Shown here piece after piece: positions 1 to 8,273 of a DNA stretch of 22,208 bases. The position numbers and the translations under genes were made by a program. Source of the DNA: an uncultured Burkholderiales bacterium (GTDB taxonomy: Bacteria > Pseudomonadota > Gammaproteobacteria > Burkholderiales > Burkholderiaceae_D); NCBI GenBank assembly GCA_903904635.1, contig CAIVDH010000422.1, positions 1-22,208 of the forward strand, read 5' to 3'. Within the stretch, counting starts at the first letter, position 1. Every line of letters begins with the position of its first letter. A model generated the notes under the pieces. The model made no database searches. It was not told the DNA's origin and was given only the letters and a program-made list of their open reading frames with translations.

Positions 1-1488
1 ATCGCCGACCGCATCATCAAAGAAATTATTTCGCGCTTAAAATTTCTCAACAATGTAGGTCTGGATTATTTATCACTAGACCGCAGTGCAGACACACTCT
101 CAGGCGGTGAAGCACAACGCATACGACTGGCTTCGCAGATCGGCTCCGGACTTACCGGTGTGATGTATGTACTCGATGAGCCCTCAATCGGTTTGCATCA
201 GCGGGACAACGACAGACTCATCACCACGCTCAAGCATTTGCGCGACATAGGCAACACCGTGCTGGTAGTTGAGCATGATGAAGATGCCATACGCTGCGCT
301 GATTATGTGGTGGACATGGGCCTGGGCGCTGGCGTACATGGCGGCGAAATTATTGCGCATGGCACCTTGAACGACATAATGAAAAGCCGCAATTCATTAA
401 CCGCAAAATATCTGAGTGGATCGTTGTCGATTGCGATTCCGGAAAAACGCACAGCGCCCGATCCGACAAAACAATTTTTGATCAAAGGTGCGCGCGGCAA
501 TAATCTAAAAAATGTGGACTTCCAAATACCCGTAGGATTACTTACCTGCGTAACTGGCGTCTCCGGCTCCGGCAAATCCACACTCGTTAATGATACGCTG
601 CACCACATACTTGCTCGCCATTTATACGGCTCACAAGCAGAGCCGGCAGAATATGACAGCGCCGTCGGCCTGGAACATTTCGACAAAGTGATCTCTGTAG
701 ATCAGGCTCCGATAGGCCGGACACCGCGTTCTAATCCGGCAACCTACACTGGGCTGTTCACACCGATACGCGATTTATTTTCTACCGTGCCGCAAGCTAA
801 AGAACGCGGCTACTCAGCCGGACGTTTTTCATTCAACGTCAAGGGTGGACGCTGCGAAGCCTGTCAGGGAGATGGCGTAATCAAAGTGGAGATGCACTTT
901 CTGCCGGATGTGTATGTGCCTTGTGATGTATGTCACGGCAAACGCTACAACCGCGAAACGCTGGAAGTGCAATACAAAGGGAAAAATATTACTGAAGTAC
1001 TGGCCATGACGGTTGAAGACGCGCATGTATTCTTCAAACCAGTACCGCTGATTGCACGCAAACTGCAAACGCTGTTGGATGTAGGACTCGGCTATATCCG
1101 GCTCGGCCAGAGTGCTACCACGCTTTCAGGCGGCGAGGCGCAGCGCGTCAAGCTCTCACTAGAACTTTCCAAACGCGATACTGGCCGCACGCTGTACATA
1201 CTCGACGAGCCCACAACGGGATTACATTTTCACGATATCGCGCTGCTGCTTAAAGTAATAGAACGCTTGCGCAACCAAGGCAATACCGTAGTCATCATTG
1301 AACACAATCTGGATGTCATCAAAACAGCAGACTGGCTGATTGATCTCGGACCTGAAGGTGGTGCTGGTGGTGGACAAATTATTGCATCCGGTACGCCTGA
1401 GCAAGTTGCAAAAAATCCGGCCAGCTTTACTGGTAAATATCTGGCAACTATGCTGGCTGCGGCAAAGAAAGAAAAGAAGCGTGCTTAA
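1..1488 (+). CDS. uvrA: Excinuclease ABC subunit A (UvrA), 3' part only
   Basis: This is the damage-recognition ATPase of nucleotide excision repair, which loads UvrB at DNA lesions in the cytoplasm. The reading frame is open from the first base of the window, so the 5' part lies outside. About 495 residues are visible, against roughly 940 for a full UvrA. In order they hold the ABC signature of the first ATPase half ([12 protein letters not shown]), its Walker B ([14 protein letters not shown]), the Walker A of the second half ([10 protein letters not shown]), the zinc module with two CxxC pairs (CEAC and CDVC), the second signature ([11 protein letters not shown]) and the second Walker B ([15 protein letters not shown]). 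The C-terminus is a short lysine-rich tail. All expected catalytic motifs of this half are intact. The gene converges on the AEC transporter gene. Confidence 0.97.
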   Translation: MADRIIKEIISRLKFLNNVGLDYLSLDRSADTLSGGEAQRIRLASQIGSGLTGVMYVLDEPSIGLHQRDNDRLITTLKHLRDIGNTVLVVEHDEDAIRCADYVVDMGLGAGVHGGEIIAHGTLNDIMKSRNSLTAKYLSGSLSIAIPEKRTAPDPTKQFLIKGARGNNLKNVDFQIPVGLLTCVTGVSGSGKSTLVNDTLHHILARHLYGSQAEPAEYDSAVGLEHFDKVISVDQAPIGRTPRSNPATYTGLFTPIRDLFSTVPQAKERGYSAGRFSFNVKGGRCEACQGDGVIKVEMHFLPDVYVPCDVCHGKRYNRETLEVQYKGKNITEVLAMTVEDAHVFFKPVPLIARKLQTLLDVGLGYIRLGQSATTLSGGEAQRVKLSLELSKRDTGRTLYILDEPTTGLHFHDIALLLKVIERLRNQGNTVVIIEHNLDVIKTADWLIDLGPEGGAGGGQIIASGTPEQVAKNPASFTGKYLATMLAAAKKEKKRA

Positions 1489-1501
1489 TTTATGCTCAAT
1501 G

Positions 1502-1580
1502 AAAAAATAAAAATTTAAAGTCGTTTTTGTTTTATTTTTATTTTTTCCTAGATCAGGAAAATTTTATATTTTCCTGATCT
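1502..1580. repeat. Two perfect 13-bp inverted repeats in a convergent spacer; possible transcription end region
   Basis: Repeat A is all A/T: AAAAAATAAAAAT at 1502-1514 pairs with ATTTTTATTTTTT at 1534-1546. Repeat B is AGATCAGGAAAAT at 1550-1562, pairing with its exact complement at 1568-1580 around a 5-nt loop. Repeat B ends two bases before the stop codon of the AEC gene. The position between two convergent genes suggests transcription termination in both directions. Neither stem is a textbook intrinsic terminator, because B has no T-tract directly after it on either strand and A has no GC pairs. The terminator role is inferred; the repeats are seen directly. Confidence 0.5.
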
Positions 1581-1582
1581 GC

Positions 1583-2488
1583 TTACATACCCAGCCAAAG
1601 CCCAAGCGGCACGAACGCTAACGCAGCAAAATTACCAAGCAATACGATGGCCGCAACACGCTCAGGCTCTTGTCTGTAATTTTCAGCCACCATGTAACAA
1701 AATACTGCAGGCGGCAGAGAAGCAAACAGAAACATCTGACCTCGTTGCACTGCAGTCAGTGGCAGCAAAAGATCCAGCCCCAGCGCAACGGCCAAACCCG
1801 TCAACGGACAAACCACTGCGCCGATCAGGCCTATGCGCCAGCTATGTAAATTCACATCTGTCATACGTACGCCCAACGCCACCAGCATTAATGGAATACT
1901 GGCCTCACCGAGCATGCGCAATGCTTGCAACAAACTCGGTGGTAATGTTAAATGCAATGCAGCGAAGCTCATGCCTGCCAACATCGCACCCATCATAGGT
2001 GTTGCAAACATTTTCAAATGCGCCTTAGGCGCACCAGCGCGCCGGCTTTCCATGATGCGTATACCTACTGTGAAATACACCATGCTGCCGGCGACAAACA
2101 TGGCCACCGCCTCAGACAGGCCCGTCGGGCCGAATGCCAACACCGCCAGTGGCAGGCCCATGTTGCCGCAATTGTTGTACATCATGGGCGGCACAAAGGT
2201 GCGCACATCGTAACGCAACAAACGCGCGATGGGCCATGCAATCAACCCCGAGCCTAATGAAATTAATGCGCCGGCAAGTAGTAATGGCAGGTTGGCCACC
2301 AGATCAAAATCTTTGGAGGCCAATGCAGAAAATAGCAGCAAAGGCGAAAGCAATTCCACGCATAATCGATTGGCAGACACGAGATAAGTCTTGACGGCCG
2401 GACCACGCAAACGCGCATAAATAAACCCGACCACAATAATCAACACGACCGGAATGATAATGCTGATGATGCGCTGAAATACATCCAT
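1583..2488 (-). CDS. AEC (auxin efflux carrier) family permease
   Basis: This is a predicted inner-membrane transporter of the AEC family, whose bacterial members are associated with export or uptake of organic acids, amino acids or other small anions. The substrate cannot be told from sequence. The roughly 301-residue protein is almost entirely hydrophobic, with about ten membrane segments. It carries the family's conserved asparagine/glycine stretch NNCGNMGLPL near residues 105-114. I chose the ATG at 2488, which has a weak AAGTGAG seven bases upstream and puts the first membrane helix close to the N-terminus. An in-frame GTG four codons earlier (2500) is the alternative. It lies 87 bp downstream of the antiporter gene on the same strand and may be co-transcribed with it. 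Confidence 0.85.
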   Translation of the reverse strand: MDVFQRIISIIIPVVLIIVVGFIYARLRGPAVKTYLVSANRLCVELLSPLLLFSALASKDFDLVANLPLLLAGALISLGSGLIAWPIARLLRYDVRTFVPPMMYNNCGNMGLPLAVLAFGPTGLSEAVAMFVAGSMVYFTVGIRIMESRRAGAPKAHLKMFATPMMGAMLAGMSFAALHLTLPPSLLQALRMLGEASIPLMLVALGVRMTDVNLHSWRIGLIGAVVCPLTGLAVALGLDLLLPLTAVQRGQMFLFASLPPAVFCYMVAENYRQEPERVAAIVLLGNFAALAFVPLGLWLGM

Positions 2489-2575
2489 CTTGCTACTCAC
2501 TTGGTGAAAATCTAAAAAGAGAACGCGACATTAATCGACGATGCAAAACCAGCATGCGTCTTTTAAAAAATGCGA

Positions 2576-4591
2576 TTAATTAAGATTAGGTTTATTTTTA
2601 GTTTGTTTTTGTAATAGCCGTTTTTCAGCCAAATTAATTGCCTCTGCATTACCACGCAAAACCACCACATCGCCCATCTCAAGCATCGTGTCTGGTGAAA
2701 ACGGAATCCGGATTTTCCCTCTGCGCACGGCTGTGATTTCAGCGCCCAGACTGGAAAGATCAAGTTGATCCAGTCGTTCGCCTATCGCTGCAGCATTGTC
2801 TTGCAATGGCACCGAATGCAGACGAACTTGTAAATGCTCGTCATCATCAGCAATATCATCCATACCGTGAAAATAACCGCGCAAAGAAGCATAGCGTTCG
2901 CTACGTGCAGCTTGCACCCGTTGCACGACTCGACGTAGTGGCACTCCCATCAGTAGCAGCGCGTGGGAGGCCAGCATCAGGCTACCTTCTATGGTTTCTG
3001 GCACCACTTCATCAGCGCCGCCGGCACGTAATTTATCGAGATCATCTTCATCCACACTACGCACAATTGCGGGTAATGCGGGCGCCAGCTCATTGGCGAA
3101 ATGCAAAGTCTTCAATGCAGCATGGGTGTCGGCAAAAGTCACCACGAGTGCAGCGGCACGATGAATACCGGCTGCAATCAGGCTCTCGCGCCGGGTCGCG
3201 TCACCATATGAAACCTGCGCACCGGCGCTTTGCGCCTCGGCCACACGCTCCGGGTCTAAGTCTAGTGCGTGATAAGGGATTTTTTCTTCTTCAAGCAGCC
3301 GTGCCAGACTTTGCCCACTACGACCAAAACCTACAATGATGATGTGCTTTTCTTCGCTCATGGTGCGGGCAGCAATCTGGGTCAGCGCCAGAGACTGCAC
3401 CATCCATTCATTGGCAGAAAATTTCAATACGATTTTGTCGGCATTAGCAATAATCAGAGGTGCGGCGAGCATGGAAAGCACCATAGCAGCAAGTATGAGC
3501 TGCACCAGTCCCGGATCAACCAAATCAAGACCGCCAGCCTGATTTAACAAAACAAAACCGAACTCACCCGCTTGTGCCAAACCCAATCCGGTACGTATTG
3601 CCACGCCGGGCGTTGCACCAAACAGCCTTGCCAGCACCGCAATCAATCCGAATTTAAGCAGCACAGGTACGAGTAAAAGCAATAAAACTATCGGCCAGTT
3701 TTCTAACACCAGCTGCACATTGAGCAGCATGCCCACGGAGATGAAAAAAAGCCCGAGCAATACATCGCGGAAGGGTTTGATGTCTTCTTCAACTTGCAGC
3801 CGATACTCAGTCTCAGAGATCAACATACCGGCAATAAATGCGCCTAATGCGAGCGATAAACCTGCCTTCTCTGTGATCCATGCCGCGCCCAGTGTAATCA
3901 AGAGAAGATTAAGCATGAACAGCTCTTGCGAGCGGCGTTGGACAACAATCTGAAACCAGCGACGCAGTAAATTTTGGCCTAGAAACAGCAGTAGTATCAA
4001 TACGATCGCCGCTTTCAGCGCTGCCCATCCCAAGGTTGCAGCCAGATTGCCGCCGGGATGCGCCAGCGCCGGCACCAGTATCAATAGCGGCACTACAGCC
4101 AAATCCTGAAACAACAAAATACTGGTGATGCGCCGTCCGTGATCGGCCTCCAGTTCCAGCCGCTCAGCCAGCAATTTAAGAACAATCGCTGTTGATGACA
4201 TAGACAACGCACCACCCAGGGCAAATGACGCGCTCCAGCCGATATCAAAAGTCTGCGGCAGCAAGCCCGCCATTAACCAGCCGCACAACATGGCCACAAC
4301 AATCGTCACCACAACCTGCGCCATTCCCAGACCAAAGACGGCTCGTCGCATAGACATGAGCTTGGGCAAGGAAAACTCCAGCCCTATGGAAAACATCAGG
4401 AAGACCACACCAAACTCTGCCAGCATGTGCGTGGTTGCGCCATTAGTGGCCAGTCCCAGCGCGTGCGGACCAATCAAAATACCGACTGACAAATAGCCCA
4501 GCATGGGTGGCAAATGCAGCATGCGGAATGCGACAACGCCGAGCACTGCCGAGATCAGTAGAATCAGGGTAAGTTCTAAAGCTGAAAACAT
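2576..4591 (-). CDS. KefB-like monovalent cation:proton antiporter (CPA2) with RCK domains
   Basis: This is an inner-membrane K+ (or Na+)/H+ antiporter of the CPA2 family. The 671-residue protein starts with a Na+/H+ exchanger membrane domain of about 12 helices (residues ~5-385). That domain includes the FQDLAVVP segment near 161-168 and the GEFGFVL stretch near 342-348, both typical of Kef proteins. A cytoplasmic RCK_N/TrkA_N nucleotide-binding domain follows, with a Rossmann motif (IIIVGFGRSGQS) near 417-428. The protein ends in an RCK_C/TrkA_C-like domain, which E. coli KefB and KefC lack as far as I recall, so glutathione gating should not be assumed. The chosen ATG has GGAG 12 bases upstream. 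A TTG 12 codons earlier (4627) is in frame but has no ribosome site. The gene diverges from the kdsD operon. Confidence 0.88.
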   Translation of the reverse strand: MFSALELTLILLISAVLGVVAFRMLHLPPMLGYLSVGILIGPHALGLATNGATTHMLAEFGVVFLMFSIGLEFSLPKLMSMRRAVFGLGMAQVVVTIVVAMLCGWLMAGLLPQTFDIGWSASFALGGALSMSSTAIVLKLLAERLELEADHGRRITSILLFQDLAVVPLLILVPALAHPGGNLAATLGWAALKAAIVLILLLFLGQNLLRRWFQIVVQRRSQELFMLNLLLITLGAAWITEKAGLSLALGAFIAGMLISETEYRLQVEEDIKPFRDVLLGLFFISVGMLLNVQLVLENWPIVLLLLLVPVLLKFGLIAVLARLFGATPGVAIRTGLGLAQAGEFGFVLLNQAGGLDLVDPGLVQLILAAMVLSMLAAPLIIANADKIVLKFSANEWMVQSLALTQIAARTMSEEKHIIIVGFGRSGQSLARLLEEEKIPYHALDLDPERVAEAQSAGAQVSYGDATRRESLIAAGIHRAAALVVTFADTHAALKTLHFANELAPALPAIVRSVDEDDLDKLRAGGADEVVPETIEGSLMLASHALLLMGVPLRRVVQRVQAARSERYASLRGYFHGMDDIADDDEHLQVRLHSVPLQDNAAAIGERLDQLDLSSLGAEITAVRRGKIRIPFSPDTMLEMGDVVVLRGNAEAINLAEKRLLQKQTKNKPNLN

Positions 4592-4673
4592 CTTTTCTAC
4601 TATCTCCGGGTGGATGTGGGCAGGCAAAAATTCAGGATCGCCCCCATAAATTACAATTATCTTTTTCTTGCGA

Positions 4674-4690
4674 CTGGCAGGTTTTTTGCT
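4674..4690 (+). promoter_or_regulatory. Candidate sigma-54 (RpoN) -24/-12 promoter for the kdsD-rpoN-hpf operon
   Basis: The 17 bases CTGGCAGGTTTTTTGCT match the sigma-54 consensus YTGGCACGRNNNTTGCW at 12 of 14 specified positions. The invariant GG (4676-4677) and GC (4688-4689) have the required 10-base spacing. The expected start of transcription would be near 4701, giving a leader of about 15 bases before the kdsD ATG. By a rough uniform-base estimate, about one match this good is expected by chance in the whole window on both strands. The support therefore comes from its location: the short divergent spacer, the correct strand, and the head of the operon that encodes sigma-54. Activator sites were not identified. 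Confidence 0.5.
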
Positions 4691-4703
4691 TAGGGTATTC
4701 GGC

Positions 4704-4709
4704 TATACT
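4704..4709 (+). promoter_or_regulatory. Possible sigma-70 -10 element (TATACT) upstream of kdsD
   Basis: TATACT differs from TATAAT at one base. It ends seven bases before the kdsD ATG, so a transcript from it would start at or near the start codon and be nearly leaderless. No good -35 hexamer lies 16-18 bases upstream, where the sequence is a T-run. The nearest TTG-type hexamer is only 12 bases away and overlaps the candidate sigma-54 -12 element. It could give basal expression alongside the sigma-54 promoter, or be coincidental. Confidence 0.3.
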
Positions 4710-4715
4710 TTGAGT

Positions 4716-5744
4716 ATGAGTGTACCCCACGAGAAAAAAACATCGCAGCGATTTGACAAAACCAGCGCGCTACGCGCACTGGAGCTGGCACGCGAGACCC
4801 TGCAAATTGAAGCAGATGCCATACTCGCACTTAAAAATAGATTGGGCTCTTCACCCGACAGTGATTTTGCCAAAGCGGCAAGTTTGTTATTTTATTGTAA
4901 TGGCAGGGTTGTTGTCTCAGGCATGGGCAAATCAGGTCATATCGCCCGCAAAATTGCTGCCACTCTGGCCTCTACTGGCACCCCTGCCATGTTTGTGCAC
5001 CCCGCTGAAGCTGCGCATGGTGACTTGGGCATGGTGACGGAATCGGATGCATTTATCGCTATTTCCAATTCTGGCGAATCTGAAGAACTGCTTGCTATCG
5101 TTCCGGTTATAAAACGCCTAGGGGCAAAGCTGATTTCCATGACGGGCCGTCCTGATTCCACGCTGGCAGGCTTAGCTGATGTGCATCTGAATATAGCGGT
5201 AGCAAAAGAAGCCTGCCCGCTAAATCTTGCGCCGACTGCAAGCACAACGGCCACACTGGCCATGGGCGATGCACTTGCTGTTGCGTTACTGGATGCACGC
5301 GGCTTTCGCGAAGATGACTTTGCTCGCTCACATCCGGGTGGCGCACTCGGCCGCCGTCTGCTCACCCATGTGCGCGACATCATGCGGACTGGGGATGATA
5401 TTCCTTCAGTACAGCCGGAAGCGCTGCTGCCAGCTGCTTTGCTCGAAGTGACCCGCAAAGGGCTGGCCATGACTGCAGTGGTTGATAAAGATTTTCGGGC
5501 AATTGGTATTTTTACCGATGGCGATTTGCGCAGACTAATTGAGCAAGGTAAAGATTTTTCACGCAGCACCGTCAGAGAGGTCATGCACGCCAACCCGCGT
5601 ATGCTGGGCCCAGATCAGCTCGCTGTAGAAGCGGTTGATATGATGGAAAAATTCCGCATTAATCAGGTGCTGGTAGTCGATGCAACAGGCTTACTGGTCG
5701 GCGCTTTGCATATTCATGACCTGACTCGGGCCAAGGTGATCTGA
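4716..5744 (+). CDS. kdsD: D-arabinose 5-phosphate isomerase (KdsD/KpsF)
   Basis: The enzyme converts D-ribulose 5-phosphate to D-arabinose 5-phosphate, the first dedicated step toward Kdo, the inner-core sugar of LPS. The 342-residue protein has an N-terminal SIS sugar-isomerase domain (residues ~35-175) with the conserved GMGKSGHIARKIAATLASTGTP, HPAEAAHGDLGM and ISNSGESEE stretches. The SHPGGALGRRL signature and two CBS domains (residues ~205-340) follow. Length and order match E. coli KdsD. I chose the ATG at 4716 because family members begin a short distance before the conserved helix; an in-frame TTG at 4668 lies upstream of the promoter signals. Only a weak GAG lies just before the ATG. 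It is the first gene of a seven-gene operon, and its stop overlaps the start of kdsC (TGATG). Confidence 0.95.
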   Translation: MSVPHEKKTSQRFDKTSALRALELARETLQIEADAILALKNRLGSSPDSDFAKAASLLFYCNGRVVVSGMGKSGHIARKIAATLASTGTPAMFVHPAEAAHGDLGMVTESDAFIAISNSGESEELLAIVPVIKRLGAKLISMTGRPDSTLAGLADVHLNIAVAKEACPLNLAPTASTTATLAMGDALAVALLDARGFREDDFARSHPGGALGRRLLTHVRDIMRTGDDIPSVQPEALLPAALLEVTRKGLAMTAVVDKDFRAIGIFTDGDLRRLIEQGKDFSRSTVREVMHANPRMLGPDQLAVEAVDMMEKFRINQVLVVDATGLLVGALHIHDLTRAKVI

Positions 5745-6298
5745 TGCAGACCACAACACTTTTACAGAACACTGAGTTACAGGCCACTGAGCGCGCAAGA
5801 AATATCAAACTCATGATCTTTGATGTGGATGGGGTGCTGACTGATGGCGGCCTGCGCTATGGCGCTGAAGGCGAATTAATCAAAACTTTTAATGTGCTGG
5901 ATGGACATGGCATCAAACTGTTGCAACGATTTGGGGTACAAGCGGCAATTATCAGCGCCAGACAATCCGCGATAGTGGCCAGACGCGCAGCAGATTTGGG
6001 CATAAAAATCGTTCTGCAAGGGGTGAGTGATAAGCGTATCGCATTTGAAAATACGCTTGCCGAATCAGCTCTGAGTTCACAGCAATGCGGATTTATGGGC
6101 GACGATGTAATTGATCTGCCCGTAATGACCCGGGTCGGTTTTGCTGCCAGCGTACCCAACGGCCATCCTGAAGTACGCAAGCGCGCCCATTATCTTACGC
6201 AAGCCACAGGTGGCCATGGCGCTGTTCGTGAAGTGTGCGATTTTATTTTGCACGCACAAGGCAATTACGAGGCGGCACTCGCGCCCTATCTACTATGA
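5744..6298 (+). CDS. kdsC: 3-deoxy-D-manno-octulosonate 8-phosphate phosphatase (KdsC)
   Basis: KdsC removes the phosphate from Kdo-8-phosphate to give Kdo for LPS inner-core synthesis. The 184-residue HAD-superfamily protein shows motif I FDVDGVLTDG (nucleophile Asp27, acid/base Asp29), motif II in IISARQS, and motif IV MGDDVIDLPV. It has no cap domain, as expected for this tetrameric C0-type phosphatase. The start shares one base with the stop of kdsD, and the stop overlaps the start of lptC (ATGA), so translation is probably coupled through kdsD-kdsC-lptC. This arrangement is the common proteobacterial LPS cluster. Confidence 0.95.
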   Translation: MQTTTLLQNTELQATERARNIKLMIFDVDGVLTDGGLRYGAEGELIKTFNVLDGHGIKLLQRFGVQAAIISARQSAIVARRAADLGIKIVLQGVSDKRIAFENTLAESALSSQQCGFMGDDVIDLPVMTRVGFAASVPNGHPEVRKRAHYLTQATGGHGAVREVCDFILHAQGNYEAALAPYLL

Positions 6299-6894
6299 GT
6301 GCCATGAACTCCATGCGCCGGCGATATCCTGCATTATTAATGCTTGTGGTAGGTGCTTTGCTGGCGGCATTGAGCTTCTGGGCTTTGGAGCTGACACGAC
6401 GTTCAGCAACAGAAACGCAAAATAATACGGCCCGCAGCGAGCCAGATTATTTCGTTGAAAACTTCAGCTATGTCAAAGTCGCTGCCAACGGCACCGCCGC
6501 CTATACCATCAGTGGCCAGAAACTATTGCACCACCCCAAAGATGATTCCAGCACCATTACATTACCTTTGGTAAAAAGCTTCTCAGCCCTGCACCCTCCT
6601 ATGACGCTGCGAGCAGAACGCGCACTAATCAATAGCGACCATAGTCAGATTCATTTTTATGATCAAGTAAAAATGGTCCGGCCTGAGGCGCGCGGCAGCG
6701 ATGAACTGACAGTGGAATCTGACTACATGCTTGCGCTGCCCAATACTGATATTGTCAAATCTGACAAAAAAGTAGTCATAAAACTGGGTAATGCAATTTT
6801 GAGTGGCACAGGCTTAATAGCCAACAACGGACTGCATCAGCTCACGCTACAAAGTAAAGTAAGCGGCTCGTACCCGTCTCCGGCAAAACATTAA
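6295..6894 (+). CDS. lptC: LPS export protein LptC
   Basis: LptC is the single-pass inner-membrane component of the LPS transport bridge. It receives LPS from the LptB2FG extractor and passes it to LptA. The 199-residue protein has an N-terminal membrane anchor (residues ~11-30, YPALLMLVVGALLAALSFWA) after a short arginine-rich stretch. A periplasmic beta-jellyroll domain follows, rich in alternating polar and hydrophobic strands (for example MTLRAERALINSDHSQIHFY). Sequence conservation in this family is low, so the call rests on length, topology and position between kdsC and lptA. The ATG at 6295 overlaps the kdsC stop by four bases (ATGA). An earlier in-frame ATG (6235) would overlap kdsC deeply and is unlikely. 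Confidence 0.9.
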   Translation: MSAMNSMRRRYPALLMLVVGALLAALSFWALELTRRSATETQNNTARSEPDYFVENFSYVKVAANGTAAYTISGQKLLHHPKDDSSTITLPLVKSFSALHPPMTLRAERALINSDHSQIHFYDQVKMVRPEARGSDELTVESDYMLALPNTDIVKSDKKVVIKLGNAILSGTGLIANNGLHQLTLQSKVSGSYPSPAKH

Positions 6895-6905
6895 CTCGTT
6901 GCAAA

Positions 6906-7520
6906 ATGAATCACAAATTTATTATGGACATTAAAGAGATGAAAAATAACATCCAATCCTGCGCTACTGGTTTTTTATTTATCATGCTAATTTCAGGTGC
7001 TGCGATGCAGGCCGCACATGCAGAGAAAGCTGATCTCAACAAGCCTACCAATGTCGAAGCTGACCAAATGTTTTACGATGAAAGTAAGTCAGTTAATACA
7101 TTTATAGGCAATGTCGTTCTTACACGCGGCACGCTGATCATGCATGCCGAAAAAATGGTGGTCAAGCAGGACAAGGCTGGCTATCAATACACTACGCTAT
7201 ATGCATCGAATGGCGGTACGACCCGCTTTCGCCAAAAGCGTGATGGTGGCGCTGATCTCTGGATAGAAGGCTACGCAGCAGACCGCATTGAATATGACAA
7301 TAAAACCGAAATAGCCAAACTCTACAAACAGGCCAAAGTGAAAATGCTAGATGGCGGCCGCCCCACAGATGAAGTAGAGGGTGAATTTATTTCTTACGAT
7401 AGCAAGGCGGAATTTTATACCGTCAATAACTCAGTCACCGGCGAAACCAAGCCAGGCGGCGGTCGAGTGCGCGCCATCATTCAACCGCGCAGTGAAGAAA
7501 AATCCAAAGATGGCAAATGA
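6906..7520 (+). CDS. lptA: LPS transport periplasmic protein LptA
   Basis: LptA is the periplasmic bridge protein that carries LPS between LptC and the outer-membrane LptDE complex. The coding region shows a Sec signal peptide ending near AQAAHA-type residues (...[12 protein letters not shown]) and an OstA/LptA domain. The domain begins [29 protein letters not shown], followed by repeated beta-strand units. The start is uncertain: ATGs at 6906, 6924 and 6939 are in frame and none has a good ribosome site. The 6939 start gives a 193-residue precursor with a cleaner signal peptide (no acidic residues in the n-region), while the coordinates given are the outermost possibility (204 residues). The 3' end overlaps lptB by 11 bp. 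Confidence 0.92.
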   Translation: MNHKFIMDIKEMKNNIQSCATGFLFIMLISGAAMQAAHAEKADLNKPTNVEADQMFYDESKSVNTFIGNVVLTRGTLIMHAEKMVVKQDKAGYQYTTLYASNGGTTRFRQKRDGGADLWIEGYAADRIEYDNKTEIAKLYKQAKVKMLDGGRPTDEVEGEFISYDSKAEFYTVNNSVTGETKPGGGRVRAIIQPRSEEKSKDGK

Positions 7521-8262
7521 CATGCATAGCACCCTGACTGTATGCGGACTGCAAAAAAGTTACGGTGCGCGGCAGGTCGTGAGTGACGTGTCACTCGACG
7601 TAAAAAGCGGCGAAGTGATTGGCTTGCTGGGGCCAAACGGCGCAGGCAAAACGACGTCGTTTTACATGATCGTCGGATTAGTTCCGTCTGAAGCAGGCGA
7701 AATCCTGCTTGATGGCGAGCTCATCTCCTCCCTGCCTATACACAGACGGGCTGAGCGGGGTCTTTCTTATCTGCCGCAGGAAGCATCGGTATTTCGAAAA
7801 TTATCAGTGGAAGATAATATTCGCGCTGTTCTGGAGCTGCAAAAAGAAAATGGTAAACCATTAAAAAAAGATGAAATCGAACGCAGGCTTGATGCGCTGC
7901 TGCAGGAATTACAGATAGAAAAATTACGCGACAACCAAGCCCTGTCTTTATCAGGCGGTGAGCGTCGTCGCGTTGAAATTGCACGCGCACTCGCAACCAG
8001 CCCGCGTTTTATTTTGCTTGATGAACCCTTTGCCGGTGTAGACCCAATTGCGGTGATTGAAATTCAGCGCATCGTGCGCTTCCTGAAAGAGCGCGGCATA
8101 GGAGTGCTGATCACAGACCATAATGTGCGGGAGACTTTGGGTATCTGTGATCGCGCTTACATTATTAATCAAGGGTCAGTGCTCGCTTCAGGCAGCCCGA
8201 ATGAAATTATTGCCAATGAATCAGTACGTCGGGTCTATCTCGGCGAACACTTCCGCATGTAA
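7510..8262 (+). CDS. lptB: LPS export ABC transporter ATP-binding protein LptB
   Basis: LptB is the cytoplasmic ATPase that dimerises and, with LptF and LptG (not in this window), drives LPS extraction from the inner membrane. The 250-residue protein contains a complete ABC domain: Walker A GPNGAGKT (residues 41-48), Q-loop near LPQEASVF, signature [15 protein letters not shown], Walker [14 protein letters not shown] and switch histidine in LITDHNVRE. The sequence LGEHFRM closes the protein much as in other LptB proteins. The ATG at 7510 lies inside the end of lptA. A second in-frame ATG at 7522 is possible and would leave a 1-bp gap instead of an overlap. Confidence 0.96.
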   Translation: MANDMHSTLTVCGLQKSYGARQVVSDVSLDVKSGEVIGLLGPNGAGKTTSFYMIVGLVPSEAGEILLDGELISSLPIHRRAERGLSYLPQEASVFRKLSVEDNIRAVLELQKENGKPLKKDEIERRLDALLQELQIEKLRDNQALSLSGGERRRVEIARALATSPRFILLDEPFAGVDPIAVIEIQRIVRFLKERGIGVLITDHNVRETLGICDRAYIINQGSVLASGSPNEIIANESVRRVYLGEHFRM

Positions 8263-8273
8263 CGCCCAGGCAA

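Noticed and set aside
2806..3339. A 177-codon plus-strand frame opposite the antiporter gene
   Set aside because: Its composition is rich in His, Arg and Pro, which is typical of a shadow frame, and it lies entirely within a clear membrane-protein gene.
4686..4691. TTGCTT as a sigma-70 -35 element for kdsD
   Set aside because: Only 12 bases separate it from TATACT. The same bases are the -12 part of the sigma-54 candidate.
4937..5593. A 218-codon open frame on the minus strand inside kdsD
   Set aside because: It is fully antisense to a well-conserved gene, its translation is Ser/Ala/Arg-rich without recognisable motifs, and kdsD explains the DNA. Similar antisense frames elsewhere were left out for the same reason.
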